This document shows, in pieces, positions 1-8,367 of a stretch of DNA of 64,000 nt. Where the stretch lies: positions 1-64,000 of the forward strand of contig WRIY01000011.1 in assembly GCA_009782515.1 (NCBI GenBank). The letters run 5' to 3'. The first letter of the stretch is position 1. Each line of letters opens with the position of its first letter. This stretch comes from Eubacteriaceae bacterium (GTDB lineage Bacteria; Bacillota; Clostridia; Eubacteriales; Anaerofustaceae). The notes below the pieces were generated by a model. That model was given only the letters and a program-made list of their open reading frames with translations, did not search any database and was not told the DNA's origin. Made by a program: the position numbers and the translations under genes.

Positions 1-640
1 CCGAATAGAGGGCAGGCATCTTGTGCTCCCCAAGCTTGGCAAGGTTAGATTCGCCAGCACAGGCAGATTCCTGAAGGCTATAGGCTTAAGTCAGCGGCAG
101 TAAGCCGCGACAGCACAGAGGCTTTTTATGTTTCCCTTCTGTTCGAGTATGAATCTGAAGTGGCAGAAATGGCTCTTCCCTTTTCTTTCAAAGACAGCTC
201 TCTTTGCAGCTTTGCTATCTTTTCTTCTGAGGCTCTTTTCTCTGGCATGCTGCTTTCTTTTGGGCTTTGGCTATCTGTGCCTTCTTTTTTAAGTAATTGC
301 CAATTCCTACGACTGTGCAGCTATAGAGGATTTGAACATGCATGCGACGGCCCAGGCGCTTAGCTTTGGCAAATCTGTTTATGACGCCGGCTGGGGAATG
401 TTTGCCAGATTTCTAAAGTACAAGCTGGAGGATCAGGGAAAGATCCTTGCAATAGTGGGCAGATGGTACCCATCAAGCAAAACCTGCTCTGTATGCGGGG
501 CAGTGAAAAAAGATCTTGGCCTGTCAGAGCGAACATATGCATGCGAGTGCTGCGGAAGCGTTATGGACAGAGATGTGAATGCAGCCATCAACATAAAAAA
601 CGAGGCCATGCGAATGCTTGGCATACAAAAAGCAATATAG
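1..640 (+). pseudogene. tnpB: Rearranged remnant of an IS200/IS605-type TnpB
   Basis: TnpB is the RNA-guided nuclease of IS200/IS605 elements. The 3' part (from about 302) is recognisable: an IEDLNM motif carrying the RuvC-II glutamate, then FGKSVYDAGWGMF, a C-terminal zinc ribbon (CSVC ... CECC) and DRDVNAA with the RuvC-III aspartate. The 5' part, cut by the window edge, reads LPKLGKVRFAS in one frame, stops at 101-103, and resumes in another frame as FYVSLLFEYE. Between about 170 and 300 the plus strand makes no TnpB sense, but the minus strand there encodes EKIAKLQRELSLKEKG, a typical TnpB middle helix. So a piece of the gene lies inverted, and the RuvC-I aspartate region is missing. It cannot make an active nuclease. 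The family is clear; the rearrangement history is inferred. Confidence 0.8.
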
Positions 641-768
641 CGCTGGTGAGCCAGCGCCATTGCCGTGGGGCCCACGGCATATGCCCGCGTATTGGGCCAA
701 AGCTTTTGGCAGAGTATTCGGGAAGCCCCCGCTTCTAAGCAAGCGCGAGCGCTTGCGAAAGCGGTGGG
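641..768 (+). ncRNA. Hairpin-rich 3' flank of tnpB: candidate omega-RNA / element right end
   Basis: Directly after the tnpB stop come successive hairpins: CGCTGG/CCAGCG (641-656), GCCGTGGG/CCCACGGC (662-678), GCCAAA/TTTGGC (696-710), and GCAAGCG/CGCTTGC (739-756) enclosed by CCCCCGCTT (726-734) pairing with AAGCGGTGGG (759-768). In intact elements the guide RNA and the right-end hairpin lie at exactly this place, overlapping or following the tnpB 3' end. The RNA identity is inferred from position and structure. The gene beside it is dead, so it may be a relic or be served in trans. Confidence 0.45.
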
Positions 769-878
769 AGCAGGTCAGATCAGCAATTATCAAAATTCGA
801 TAAGATTCCGGCTCACACAAAACGCTCCTTTAGGCATATTATCTAGAGATAAAAAAATCGATCAAAAGGGGCAAATGA

Positions 879-1865
879 ATGAAACGAACAACATATGCCA
901 TTATGGCATGCATTTTTGCCGCCGTTATTGCATTTAGCGGCTGCGCGCCAAAACCGGAGAGTGGCATTGTCACTATCAAGCTTAGTGAAGTTACGCACTC
1001 CATTTTTTATGCACCGCTGTATGCAGCAATGGATCTAGGATACTTCGAAGATGAAGGCCTAAAGCTAGAGCTCACAAATGCAGGCGGCGCGGACAAAGTT
1101 ATGACAGCAGTTATGAGCGGAGACGCTGATATTGGGCTTGCAGGCCCAGAGCAAACAGTATATGTGCTTAACCAGGGGCAAGAGAACGGGCCGATCAACT
1201 TCGCCCAAATGACTCAATGCGATGGCTCTTTTATTATAGCAAGAGAGTATACTGACAGCTTTGATATTAGCGACTTTATTGGCAAGCATATTCTGGGAGG
1301 CAGAAAAGGCGGCATGCCGGTTATGGCTCTTGAGTATACGCTAAGAAGGCATGGCATAACCCCGGGCGAAGACTGCGATGTTGACACATCAATAGCTTTT
1401 GATGCATTGCCTGGCGCATTTATTAGCGGCGTCGGCGATTATGTCAGCCTGTTTGAGCCTACAGCAAGCAAGCTTGCCAGCGAAGGCCACGGCTTCATCG
1501 TGCAATCCCTTGGCGAGCTGAGCGGGAAAATACCATATACGGTTTATAACGCCAAAAAAGACTACATTGAAAACAATACTGATACTGTTAGAAAGTTCGT
1601 TTCAGCAGTTAAGAGGGGCCAGGAATATGTTCAAAGCCATACTCCTGAAGAAATCGCCAAAGCAATCGCTCCATATTTTCCGGATGACAGCGTTGATCAC
1701 ATTGCATCTATTGTTGCCCAATACAAAAAGATCGATGCATACGCAAGCTCACCGCTGATAAGCAAGGAAAGCTATGAGCTGCTTCTTGACATCCTGGACT
1801 CCAGCGGCGAGCTCACAGCGCGCCCGCCATATGAAGCGCTGGTTCTTACTGATTTTATGAAGTAA
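879..1865 (+). CDS. ABC transporter substrate-binding lipoprotein, NMT1/SsuA/TauA-like
   Basis: Periplasmic-type binding protein of a sulfonate/nitrate/pyrimidine-class importer, anchored as a lipoprotein. The N-terminus is a lipoprotein signal (MKRTTY, hydrophobic core, FSGC lipobox near residue 21). The mature part has family hallmarks: FYAPLYAAMDLGYFEDEGL, then GADKVMTAVMSGDADIGLAGPE, typical of NMT1/THI5-like proteins. Its 328 residues are normal for the family. The start is preceded by an AAGGGG ribosome-binding site. ATPase and permease genes follow on the same strand after a hairpin, so the three form a transporter. The ligand cannot be read from sequence; alkanesulfonates, taurine, pyrimidine precursors and aromatic acids are all carried by relatives. 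Confidence 0.85.
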   Translation: MKRTTYAIMACIFAAVIAFSGCAPKPESGIVTIKLSEVTHSIFYAPLYAAMDLGYFEDEGLKLELTNAGGADKVMTAVMSGDADIGLAGPEQTVYVLNQGQENGPINFAQMTQCDGSFIIAREYTDSFDISDFIGKHILGGRKGGMPVMALEYTLRRHGITPGEDCDVDTSIAFDALPGAFISGVGDYVSLFEPTASKLASEGHGFIVQSLGELSGKIPYTVYNAKKDYIENNTDTVRKFVSAVKRGQEYVQSHTPEEIAKAIAPYFPDDSVDHIASIVAQYKKIDAYASSPLISKESYELLLDILDSSGELTARPPYEALVLTDFMK

Positions 1866-1876
1866 CAGTGCCTGCT

Positions 1877-1909
1877 AAAAAGCAAAGGGGGAATGCCTCT
1901 TTGCTTTTT
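1877..1909 (+). terminator. Intrinsic terminator or attenuator after the binding-protein gene
   Basis: AAAAAGCAAAG (1877-1887) pairs perfectly with CTTTGCTTTTT (1899-1909), 12 nt after the stop codon. Its place between binding protein and ATPase suggests partial termination, giving more binding protein than membrane parts, as is common in ABC importers. Confidence 0.65.
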
Positions 1910-1994
1910 GGCTAAACGCATGCCAATAACACAGGAGGAATGCGCAATCTTCCCTTGCAGCGCAAAACAAAGGGCAAGCGGCGCATAAAGTTAT

Positions 1995-2753
1995 ATGAAG
2001 CCTTTAGTCGAGATTCGAAATCTGTCAAAGGCCTTCTTCACGCCAACAGAAGAAACGATAGCCATTGAGCAGCTTTCTCTGGACATATATGAAGGGGAGC
2101 TGCTTGCAATCATAGGGCCAAGCGGCTGCGGAAAATCAACGCTGTTAACAATAATGGCAGGGGTGCTGCAGCCAAGTTCAGGAACTATTACAATTCATTC
2201 TGCCGGGCAGCCTCAGATAGGCTATATGCTCCAGCATGACCTTCTGCTCTCATGGAGGACTATTTTAAAAAATGCCCTGCTAGGGCTTGAGATTAAAAAG
2301 AACAAAACAGCCGAAAAAGTTGAAAACGTGAAACGGCTGCTCACAACTTACGGATTAGGGGATTTTCTTGACGCATACCCCAACCAGCTATCTGGCGGCA
2401 TGCGCCAGAGGGCTGCCCTTATAAGGACACTTGCAATAGAGCCGGACATCTTGCTCTTAGACGAGCCCTTTAGCGCTCTAGACTACCAAATGCGCGTTAG
2501 CGTCAGCGACGACATAACGAGCATTATTGAAAGAGAAAAGAAAACAGCTGTGCTTGTAACCCATGACATCAACGAAGCTTTGTGCTTTGCAGACAGGATC
2601 ATTGTCATGAGCAAAAGGCCCGGAACTGTTAAGCATGAATATAAAATCGAGCTTGAGAGCGCAAGCCGCTCAAGAGCGGACAGAAGCAATGCAGAAGGCT
2701 TTAACTACTACCTTGAGAAGATTTGGGAAGGAATAGACAGAGGTGAAGGATAA
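1995..2753 (+). CDS. ABC transporter ATP-binding protein, SsuB/TauB-like
   Basis: Nucleotide-binding subunit that powers import. Walker A is GPSGCGKST near residue 43, the Q-loop lies in GYMLQHD, the signature is LSGGMRQRAALIRTL, Walker B is ILLLDEPFSALD, and the H-loop is LVTHDINEA. The 252-residue length is typical. The SGGMRQR signature and the EALCFADRIIVMSKRPG tail are characteristic of the nitrate/sulfonate/taurine class. An in-frame stop at 1986-1988 limits the start to this ATG, which has only a weak ribosome-binding site. The stop overlaps the next gene by 11 nt, implying translational coupling. Confidence 0.9.
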   Translation: MKPLVEIRNLSKAFFTPTEETIAIEQLSLDIYEGELLAIIGPSGCGKSTLLTIMAGVLQPSSGTITIHSAGQPQIGYMLQHDLLLSWRTILKNALLGLEIKKNKTAEKVENVKRLLTTYGLGDFLDAYPNQLSGGMRQRAALIRTLAIEPDILLLDEPFSALDYQMRVSVSDDITSIIEREKKTAVLVTHDINEALCFADRIIVMSKRPGTVKHEYKIELESASRSRADRSNAEGFNYYLEKIWEGIDRGEG

Positions 2754-3552
2754 AAGCTTTTCGCAAGAGTATATAGCGTATATAAATGGAATAAAGCGCA
2801 AGAATGTTTACATTGCAATTTGGCGCTATTTCATCTTGGCCTTGTTTATTGCGCTATGGCAGATAAACGACAGCGCCCGGTGGATAGACCCTTTCATAGC
2901 CAGCAGCCCCTTGCGGGTTGGCAGAACCCTTTACCGCTTGGCAGTGCAGGGAGGCCTGTTCAGGCATGCCTGCATTACTGTTATGGAAACGGTGTTCGGG
3001 TTCGTAAGCGGTACGCTTCTGGGAACGGCTATAGCAATTGCCTTGTGGTGGTACCCGTCCATGGCCAGGGTACTTGACCCTTATATTGTTATATTAAACG
3101 CTCTGCCAAAAGTTGCGCTAGGCCCGCTCATATTAGTCGTCGCCGGGATCGGGCTTAAGTCAATACTTATAATGGCTCTTGCGATATCATTAATATCTAC
3201 AGTAATCAGTGTGCACTCAGGCTTTATACAAACAGATGAAGAGCGCATAACCCTGCTTCTGGCTTTCGGCGCCACGAAATGGCAGCTGCTGACGAAAGCC
3301 ATACTCCCGAGTTCATTTGAGAATATCCTAAGCGCTTTGAAGGTTAATATCGGGCTTAGCTGGGTTGGCGTTATCATGGGAGAGTTTTTGGTCAGCAAAG
3401 CAGGGATAGGATACCTTATCATGTACGGTTCGCAGGTATTCAATATGGATCTGGTTGTAACAGGCATCCTCATCCTTAGCGTTGCAGCTGGCATAATGTA
3501 TTTGGCCGTTAACTATATAGTCAGCCAAATAAAGAAATTTATTCGTTCTTAG
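2743..3552 (+). CDS. ABC transporter permease, SsuC/TauC-like
   Basis: Membrane subunit of the same importer. Starts with GTG inside the end of the ATPase gene. About six hydrophobic segments are visible, and the BPD-transporter loop (EAA motif region) reads LLLAFGATKWQLLTKAILPS, which docks to the ATPase. The preceding NALPKVALGPLILVVAGIG is typical of SsuC-like permeases. Its 269 residues are normal. Substrate unknown, as for the binding protein. No terminator lies close to the stop; a strong palindrome follows about 110 nt downstream. Confidence 0.88.
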   Translation: MKDKSFSQEYIAYINGIKRKNVYIAIWRYFILALFIALWQINDSARWIDPFIASSPLRVGRTLYRLAVQGGLFRHACITVMETVFGFVSGTLLGTAIAIALWWYPSMARVLDPYIVILNALPKVALGPLILVVAGIGLKSILIMALAISLISTVISVHSGFIQTDEERITLLLAFGATKWQLLTKAILPSSFENILSALKVNIGLSWVGVIMGEFLVSKAGIGYLIMYGSQVFNMDLVVTGILILSVAAGIMYLAVNYIVSQIKKFIRS

Positions 3553-3659
3553 GCCAAAAGCAGCGCCTCGCTGTTTGCCCATGCCGGGTACGCAAAAAAA
3601 AATGGGGCTGTGGCAAAAGGCTGCAAAAGTGCCTTTATAGAAAATATACGAATGGCGAA

Positions 3660-3698
3660 ATGCTGAAAGGCAGAGTCGAATGCTCTGCCTTTCAGCAT
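3660..3698. terminator. Perfect 16-bp palindrome downstream of the importer operon
   Basis: ATGCTGAAAGGCAGAG (3660-3675) and CTCTGCCTTTCAGCAT (3683-3698) pair without mismatch around a 7-nt loop. No U-run follows, so it may be a rho-independent-like stop, an RNA-protecting stem, or part of the repeat-bounded stretch around it. Confidence 0.4.
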
Positions 3699-4404
3699 AT
3701 TTGCTATTACTGCAACGCGGCCATTTTCTAGGCAACTAGCTGTAACAATAAGCAATGTCAATGCTTTGGCGCTGAGAGCATGGCGAAGCGCCTGCCATAA
3801 TGATGCCTCGAGCTTGCCCATTCTACCGAAACGGGAAAGTGAATAACTAAGTGTGCTCGGAGGCATGTTATTGACTCATAAATCATTCAATCGCAACTCT
3901 TTTATTGCCTGCGCCACAGCAGGCCTGCTGAAGGGAGGGTACTGGCCCTTGATAAGATCATATAAGGCATCAAACTTTAGAAGCTCCATCTTGGCAATTG
4001 CTTTTTGGGTTTTGGTTCGAGAGAAGAGCCCCATTTGGTTGGCAGAGGCATAGAGCTAATAAGGCTGTCCCTTGTTTTGATGTATTCGGCATCGGTTTGC
4101 CAATGTCCAAGCATAGCGCTAACACTGCCAGTGGGCAAACCTGCTGGCAAGTGTGGAAAAATAAGCTTATGAAATGGCCCACTGGCGTATCTCCTTTATG
4201 TGATTTTTTTAGTTCTAAAACCAATATACACAAAGGATGGCAAAAGTGGGTTATTTTATGGCATAATGCGATAATAATCTTTAAATGCTGGGCTTTATTG
4301 GCATATATACAGAAAACCCCCCAAAACTGTGGGGAAGGCTGGGCACGCATCTGCGCCCTCGGAAAGAGCAGCCGGCAGCAGAAAGAAGATTAGCGCAGGA
4401 TTTC

Positions 4405-4442
4405 AGCCAAGCAAGAATTGCCTTACATCCGGCTTGGCTTTC
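4405..4442. terminator. Hairpin in the gene-poor stretch
   Basis: AGCCAAGC (4405-4412) pairs with GCTTGGCT (4432-4439), followed by TTT on the plus strand. The loop is long (19 nt), so it is a weak terminator candidate. Confidence 0.3.
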
Positions 4443-4534
4443 GTGCAGCAGATCATCTGTGTAAAACTACAAATATTGAGCGCCAGCTCCACAGAGGGGC
4501 AATTTCACAGATATAAATTTCCTATACGAAAGAA

Positions 4535-4569
4535 GCTGTTGGAATCTACTTTCATAGATTCGCAACAGC
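4535..4569 (-). terminator. Terminator candidate for the kor/desulfoferrodoxin operon
   Basis: GCTGTTGGAATCTA (4535-4548) pairs with TAGATTCGCAACAGC (4555-4569) with one bulge, 24 nt beyond the desulfoferrodoxin stop. On the minus strand it is followed by TTCTTTC, a poor U-run. Confidence 0.5.
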
Positions 4570-4592
4570 CCCATTTGCATTTTGAGAAAGTT

Positions 4593-5000
4593 TTAATCGT
4601 CCTCTTCGTCTGCTATAGCCATAATGTCATAGTCAGTCTTCCACAGCCCGTGCAGGTTGCAGTAAGCATAAACCTCTATAGGCTCAACAGAGTCGAAAGT
4701 AAATGTTGCCATCGGCGAGCATTGCGCATTAAGCTCAACCCTTTGGACTTTGCCGCTTTGGACAATTTCAATCCATTCAATAAAGTGCTCTGGCGTCATT
4801 GGATGCTCCTCTGCGCCAACGTCGATGCGAACCTGGTTTGCTCTGCGAATTACAGCAGGCACATGCTTTTCATGAGATGCATCTTCCGTATTTGGCACAA
4901 GCTTTGACATAGCCTGTCCGCAGCACATAGTATCGCACATGCTGTCTTTGATCGTATCAAGAATCTTTCCGCATTTCTCGCATTTTAAAATCGTTGCCAT
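4593..5000 (-). CDS. dfx: Desulfoferrodoxin (superoxide reductase, two-iron class)
   Basis: Reduces superoxide to hydrogen peroxide in the cytoplasm of anaerobes. Both iron sites are visible in the 135 residues: an N-terminal desulforedoxin site with Cys7, Cys10, Cys26 and Cys27, and a catalytic centre with EKH (His46), His66, His72, and CNLHG (Cys114, His117). Length is typical. It is the last gene of the minus-strand operon, 32 nt after the oxidoreductase gamma gene. This fits protection or repair of oxygen-sensitive Fe-S and radical-forming oxidoreductases (inference). Confidence 0.92.
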   Translation of the reverse strand: MATILKCEKCGKILDTIKDSMCDTMCCGQAMSKLVPNTEDASHEKHVPAVIRRANQVRIDVGAEEHPMTPEHFIEWIEIVQSGKVQRVELNAQCSPMATFTFDSVEPIEVYAYCNLHGLWKTDYDIMAIADEEDD

Positions 5001-5032
5001 TGCAACCTCCTATGAATATTCTATCTTAGGCA

Positions 5033-5590
5033 TTAGCGGGCAAGGGCTTGGCCGCTTTGCACCATTTCTATGCCCAGGCTTAGCGCCTGCATATTAATAG
5101 GCACAAAGTGCGCCCTTGAGCCTGTCATTGTCTGAGTTAGCACTCTTTCAACTGTCTTTAGCGAAACGCATGGATGCTTGCCAAAGTAGGCGCCGAGCAT
5201 AGCCATATTCATAGAGCGGCTTGAACCGGCGCTTTCTGCAATGCTGTTTGCATCAAGCTTGTATATGTTTATATCGCTGCGCTCAGCTTCGATGTCAACC
5301 AGCGATGCGTTAACAAAGAGATCGCCGCCCTCAATAAGCATTGGCTCAAATTTAGTGAGGCTCAGGTTGTTCATTATTATTGCTGAAGTTGCTTTTGAGA
5401 TTATTGGCGAAGAAATTGGCTTGTCAGAAATGCATACATGGCAATTTGCTGTGCCTCCGCGCATTTCAGGGCCATATGATGGCAGCCAGCTAACTTCTTT
5501 ATTTTCATACATGCCGGCGTATGTGAGCAACTGGCCGATAAGCATTACGCCTTGGCCGCCAAAACCAGCCATTATGATTTTTTCATTCAT
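5033..5590 (-). CDS. korC: 2-oxoacid:ferredoxin oxidoreductase, gamma subunit
   Basis: Gamma subunit of a pyruvate/2-oxoglutarate/2-oxoisovalerate ferredoxin oxidoreductase; it closes the active site around the TPP-bearing beta subunit. GFGGQGV at the N-terminus and SYGPEMRGGTANCHV near residue 40 are family signatures. The 185-residue length is usual. Gene order ferredoxin-alpha-beta-gamma and subunit sizes match four-subunit Kor/Vor enzymes; sequence alone does not decide between 2-oxoglutarate and branched-chain 2-oxoacids. Only 4 nt separate it from the beta gene, so they are translated together. Confidence 0.9.
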   Translation of the reverse strand: MNEKIIMAGFGGQGVMLIGQLLTYAGMYENKEVSWLPSYGPEMRGGTANCHVCISDKPISSPIISKATSAIIMNNLSLTKFEPMLIEGGDLFVNASLVDIEAERSDINIYKLDANSIAESAGSSRSMNMAMLGAYFGKHPCVSLKTVERVLTQTMTGSRAHFVPINMQALSLGIEMVQSGQALAR

Positions 5591-5594
5591 AAAA

Positions 5595-6332
5595 TTACTC
5601 CCAGTTTTTGTAGTTGCCGAGCGGATAGTATGGAATCATATTCTCTCTGAGCCAATCCAGTGATTCAGACGGGTCAAGGCCCCAGTTAGTTGGGCATGTG
5701 CTTAAGACTTCAACAAGCGAAAACCCTTTGCCCTCAAGCTGGGTCTCGAATGCCCGAAGTATCGCGCGCTTAGCCCTTCTTGCGTTAAGGGGCTTATCTA
5801 CAGAAACACGCTCAATGTACTTAGCGCCATCTATCGTTGCCAGCATCTCGCATACTCTGAGCGGCTTGCCGGAATGCTCTTCGCTTCTCCCGCTTTGGCT
5901 AGTTGTAGTTTTCTGGCCGATCAGTGTTGTAGGCGCCATTTGGCCGCCTGTCATGCCGTAAATGGCGTTGTTTATAAATATTGTGGTTATCTTTTCGCCG
6001 CGATGTGCGGCGTGCACTATTTCGTTAGTCCCTATCGAAGCCAGATCGCCATCCCCTTGATACGTAAACACCACTTTTTCAGGCTGTACCCGCTTGATGC
6101 CTGTGGCAACAGCCGGAGCCCTGCCATGGGATGCCTCGTGCATATCGCAGTTAAAATAATTATATGCAAGCACGGAACAGCCTACTGGCGCAACGCCTAT
6201 TGTATCCCCAAGCACTCCCAGTTCGCAAAGGCACTCAGCTACAAGCTTGTGCACAATTCCATGGGTGCAGCCAGGGCAATAGTGCAATGGGGTATCTGTT
6301 AGGCCTTTTGACCTTTGGTATAAAATCTCCAT
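5595..6332 (-). CDS. korB: 2-oxoacid:ferredoxin oxidoreductase, beta (TPP-binding) subunit
   Basis: Binds thiamine pyrophosphate and carries out oxidative decarboxylation of a 2-oxoacid to its acyl-CoA. Visible signatures are YCPGCTHGIVHKL near the start, the TPP/Mg motif GDGDLASIG followed by the NNAIYGMTGGQMAPTTL loop, and TTTSQSGR. 245 residues, normal for the Kor/Vor beta subunit. Lies 33 nt after the alpha gene and 4 nt before gamma. Substrate range is uncertain; the complex could also run in the carboxylating direction. Confidence 0.9.
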   Translation of the reverse strand: MEILYQRSKGLTDTPLHYCPGCTHGIVHKLVAECLCELGVLGDTIGVAPVGCSVLAYNYFNCDMHEASHGRAPAVATGIKRVQPEKVVFTYQGDGDLASIGTNEIVHAAHRGEKITTIFINNAIYGMTGGQMAPTTLIGQKTTTSQSGRSEEHSGKPLRVCEMLATIDGAKYIERVSVDKPLNARRAKRAILRAFETQLEGKGFSLVEVLSTCPTNWGLDPSESLDWLRENMIPYYPLGNYKNWE

Positions 6333-6365
6333 TATTTCACACTGCCAAATATCGGCTTATTCCTT

Positions 6366-7427
6366 TCAGCTTTCGCCCTTGATGATCTTTATGATCTCGT
6401 TTTTAATCTCGTCCGGCTCCGGAACCATGCCGCCGGCCCTTCCATAAAAGCTCGTCTTCCATCTGCCATTTGCAGCTATTTTAACATCATCTATCATCTG
6501 GCCCATGCTCATCTCAACACATAAAATGCCCTTGGCGTTCGGGTTGATTTTCTCAAAAGATGCAAATGGGTATGGCCAAAGCGTAATTGGGCGTATTAGG
6601 CCTACTTTATAGCCTTCTGCTTGGGATTCTTCTATGGCCTTTTTGGCAATTCTCGCTGTCATGCCATAAGCAACAACGACGACATCAGCGTCTTGTATGC
6701 CAATTTCTTCTGCTCTCTGCTCATTGGCCTCGATCTCTTTGTATGTATGATCCAGGCTAATATTTACCTGCTCGAGCATTGCCGGATCTAGGTACAGGGA
6801 ATTAATGATATTGGGCTCCCGCGAGCCGCCGGTGCCGGTCGTTGCCCAGCTTTTTTCGGGGCTTTCCTGCATCGGGGCCTCGCCAAAGTCAATTGGCTCC
6901 ATCATTTGGCCAATCATGCCGTCGCCTACAATGAGCACCGGCACTCTGTATTTTTCTGACAGCTCAAAAGAGCCTTCAACGATTTCGATTGTTTCCTGCA
7001 AGCTTGCAGGGGCAAACACCAGCAAGCGGTAATCTCCGTTTCCTCCGCCCCTTGTTGCCTGGAAGTAGTCTGATTGGGCTGGCTGTATGCCTCCAAGGCC
7101 TGGCCCGCCACGAACAATGTTTACTATGACGCATGGAAGCCTTGCTGCACAGATATACGAGATTCCCTCCTGCTTTAGAGCAATGCCCGGGCTTGACGAG
7201 GCAGTCATTGCCCGCGCGCCTGAGCCGCTGGCGCCATATACCATGTTTATTGCGCCTATTTCGCTTTCTGCTTGAAGGAAAACTCCACCAACCTGCGGAA
7301 GCCTTACTGACATGTATTCAGGCAATTCGGTTTGCGGAGTTATCGGATATCCGAAGAAGTAGCGGCATCCTGCACGTATTGCAGCTTCGCCGATTGCCTC
7401 ATTCCCTTTCATTAGCACTTTCGCCAT
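6366..7427 (-). CDS. korA: 2-oxoacid:ferredoxin oxidoreductase, alpha subunit (KorA/VorB-like)
   Basis: Alpha subunit with pyrimidine-binding and transketolase C-terminal domains. GNEAIGEAAIRAGCRYFFGYPITPQ is replaced here only by its visible core, RAGCRYFFGYPITPQTELPE, the standard N-terminal signature. TASSSPGIALKQEGISY and the C-terminal VVAYGMTARIAKKA follow as expected. At 353 residues it is the size of two-domain VorB/KorA proteins without a fused gamma domain. Eleven nt separate it from the upstream ferredoxin gene. Annotated 2-oxoglutarate or 3-methyl-2-oxobutanoate oxidoreductase in relatives; the sequence read here does not settle which. Confidence 0.9.
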   Translation of the reverse strand: MAKVLMKGNEAIGEAAIRAGCRYFFGYPITPQTELPEYMSVRLPQVGGVFLQAESEIGAINMVYGASGSGARAMTASSSPGIALKQEGISYICAARLPCVIVNIVRGGPGLGGIQPAQSDYFQATRGGGNGDYRLLVFAPASLQETIEIVEGSFELSEKYRVPVLIVGDGMIGQMMEPIDFGEAPMQESPEKSWATTGTGGSREPNIINSLYLDPAMLEQVNISLDHTYKEIEANEQRAEEIGIQDADVVVVAYGMTARIAKKAIEESQAEGYKVGLIRPITLWPYPFASFEKINPNAKGILCVEMSMGQMIDDVKIAANGRWKTSFYGRAGGMVPEPDEIKNEIIKIIKGES

Positions 7428-7438
7428 TGAAAGCCTCC

Positions 7439-7654
7439 TTATTCCTTAAATACTGTTATTGCTGAGTCCGGGCACATGAGCGAGCAATTCTCGCAGCCAG
7501 TGCACTCATCGTTGTTTACTGCTACAGCAGGGTGGTAGCCTTTTGGCGTAAGCCTTTTTGTATCTAGCTCAATGACGCCTTTTGCACAAAATTGAATGCA
7601 TAAAGCGCATCCCTTGCAGTATGTTTCATCAAAAGCGACTGATCCTTTTGCCAC
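7439..7654 (-). CDS. korD: Ferredoxin-type delta subunit, two 4Fe-4S clusters
   Basis: 71-residue polyferredoxin that takes electrons from the beta-subunit site. Two complete motifs are visible: CKGCALCIQFC near residues 13-23 and CTGCENCSLMCP near residues 51-61. Length and place ahead of alpha match KorD/VorD. It starts 21 nt after the P-loop ATPase gene stop, inside the same operon. Confidence 0.9.
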   Translation of the reverse strand: MAKGSVAFDETYCKGCALCIQFCAKGVIELDTKRLTPKGYHPAVAVNNDECTGCENCSLMCPDSAITVFKE

Positions 7655-7675
7655 TTAGCCCTCCCAAATAATGAT

Positions 7676-8335
7676 TTACAGCCAATCCGGCCGCATATAA
7701 AGCTGTATTCTGAATAACTTGTTTATTATACCCTCCAGTTCGCCAATATTCAAGAATGGCGGGCATACATTAAAAGCTATGGGAATTTGTGTCGCTTCCT
7801 GTACCCGGCTGCACAGTTCATAGCCTTTGATAATATCTGCGGCAACTGTTTCCCTTAGCATATGCGTGGAGTTTATAAGCCCGTTTATTTTCAGCCTGCT
7901 TTTTGCCTGGATGCTGTCAATATAGCTTATCGCCTGCTCAGGCGTTTGGGTGAGCGGGCGGTTTGCATTGATCACTATGTACATGTCATAGTCGCGCTTT
8001 GATATGAGGCCGGAATACCTGCTCAGCGCCCTTGCGCCATTTGCATCGCCACCTACATCGAATATTACAGTGTCAAACCTCTCATCGATTTGCCCATATA
8101 TGCTTGAAGGAAGCGCAGGCATGTCTGAAGCCTCAATGCCTTTGCTCCCCCCAATAACTTTAACGCCTTTTGAGCTGAGCAGCGCTTCCTGCTCTCTGCT
8201 TCTGAAGTATGGGTTTACAATGTCTAAGTCTATGAGCGTTGTAGGGTTTATTTTTGCGCTTTGAATTGCATAGTTAACACAAAATTCAGTCTTGCCGCTG
8301 CCATAATGGCCTGTGACTATCTTTAGGTTGCTCAT
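7676..8335 (-). CDS. P-loop ATPase of the MinD/CobQ-like (SIMIBI) type
   Basis: 219-residue nucleotide-binding protein of unknown role. The P-loop GHYGSGKTEFC lies at residues 9-19; a switch region DLDIVNPYFRSREQ and FDVGGDANGARAL (Walker B-like aspartate) follow, and VINANRP resembles a guanine/adenine-specificity strand. Cysteines near the C-terminus (CPPFLNIGE) could hold a metal or cluster. It sits between the dehydrogenase and the ferredoxin subunit with short gaps on both sides. By context a cluster-assembly or activation role for the oxidoreductase is possible, but this is inference only. Confidence 0.7.
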   Translation of the reverse strand: MSNLKIVTGHYGSGKTEFCVNYAIQSAKINPTTLIDLDIVNPYFRSREQEALLSSKGVKVIGGSKGIEASDMPALPSSIYGQIDERFDTVIFDVGGDANGARALSRYSGLISKRDYDMYIVINANRPLTQTPEQAISYIDSIQAKSRLKINGLINSTHMLRETVAADIIKGYELCSRVQEATQIPIAFNVCPPFLNIGELEGIINKLFRIQLYMRPDWL

Positions 8336-8367
8336 TTATAACATCGTCTCTTCTTGAATTGTAGTTT

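Larger units (their letters stand above)
3601..4575. mobile_element. Gene-poor stretch, possible decayed insertion sequence
   Basis: About 1 kb without a convincing gene. The ends carry a short inverted repeat: AATGGGGCTGTGGCA at 3601-3615 and, on the other strand, AATGGGGCTGTTGCG at 4575-4561 (13 of 15 bases match). GGGGCTGTTGC-type ends are common in insertion sequences. The minus strand inside shows coding-like fragments in shifting frames (for example KMELLKFDALYDLIKGQYPP around 3900-4000) but no intact transposase, and no target duplication was found. It may equally be an old gene remnant. Confidence 0.25.

Noticed and set aside
1940-2065. Short leader ORF after AGGAGG ahead of the importer ATPase gene
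   Set aside because: The ATG lies only one base after the AGGAGG, too close for initiation.
3549-3866. 105-codon minus-strand frame after the importer operon
   Set aside because: It spans a perfect palindrome and has no recognisable motif. Probably part of decayed sequence.
4329-4907. 192-codon plus-strand frame over the desulfoferrodoxin gene
   Set aside because: Antisense to a gene with every catalytic residue in place; no motif of its own.
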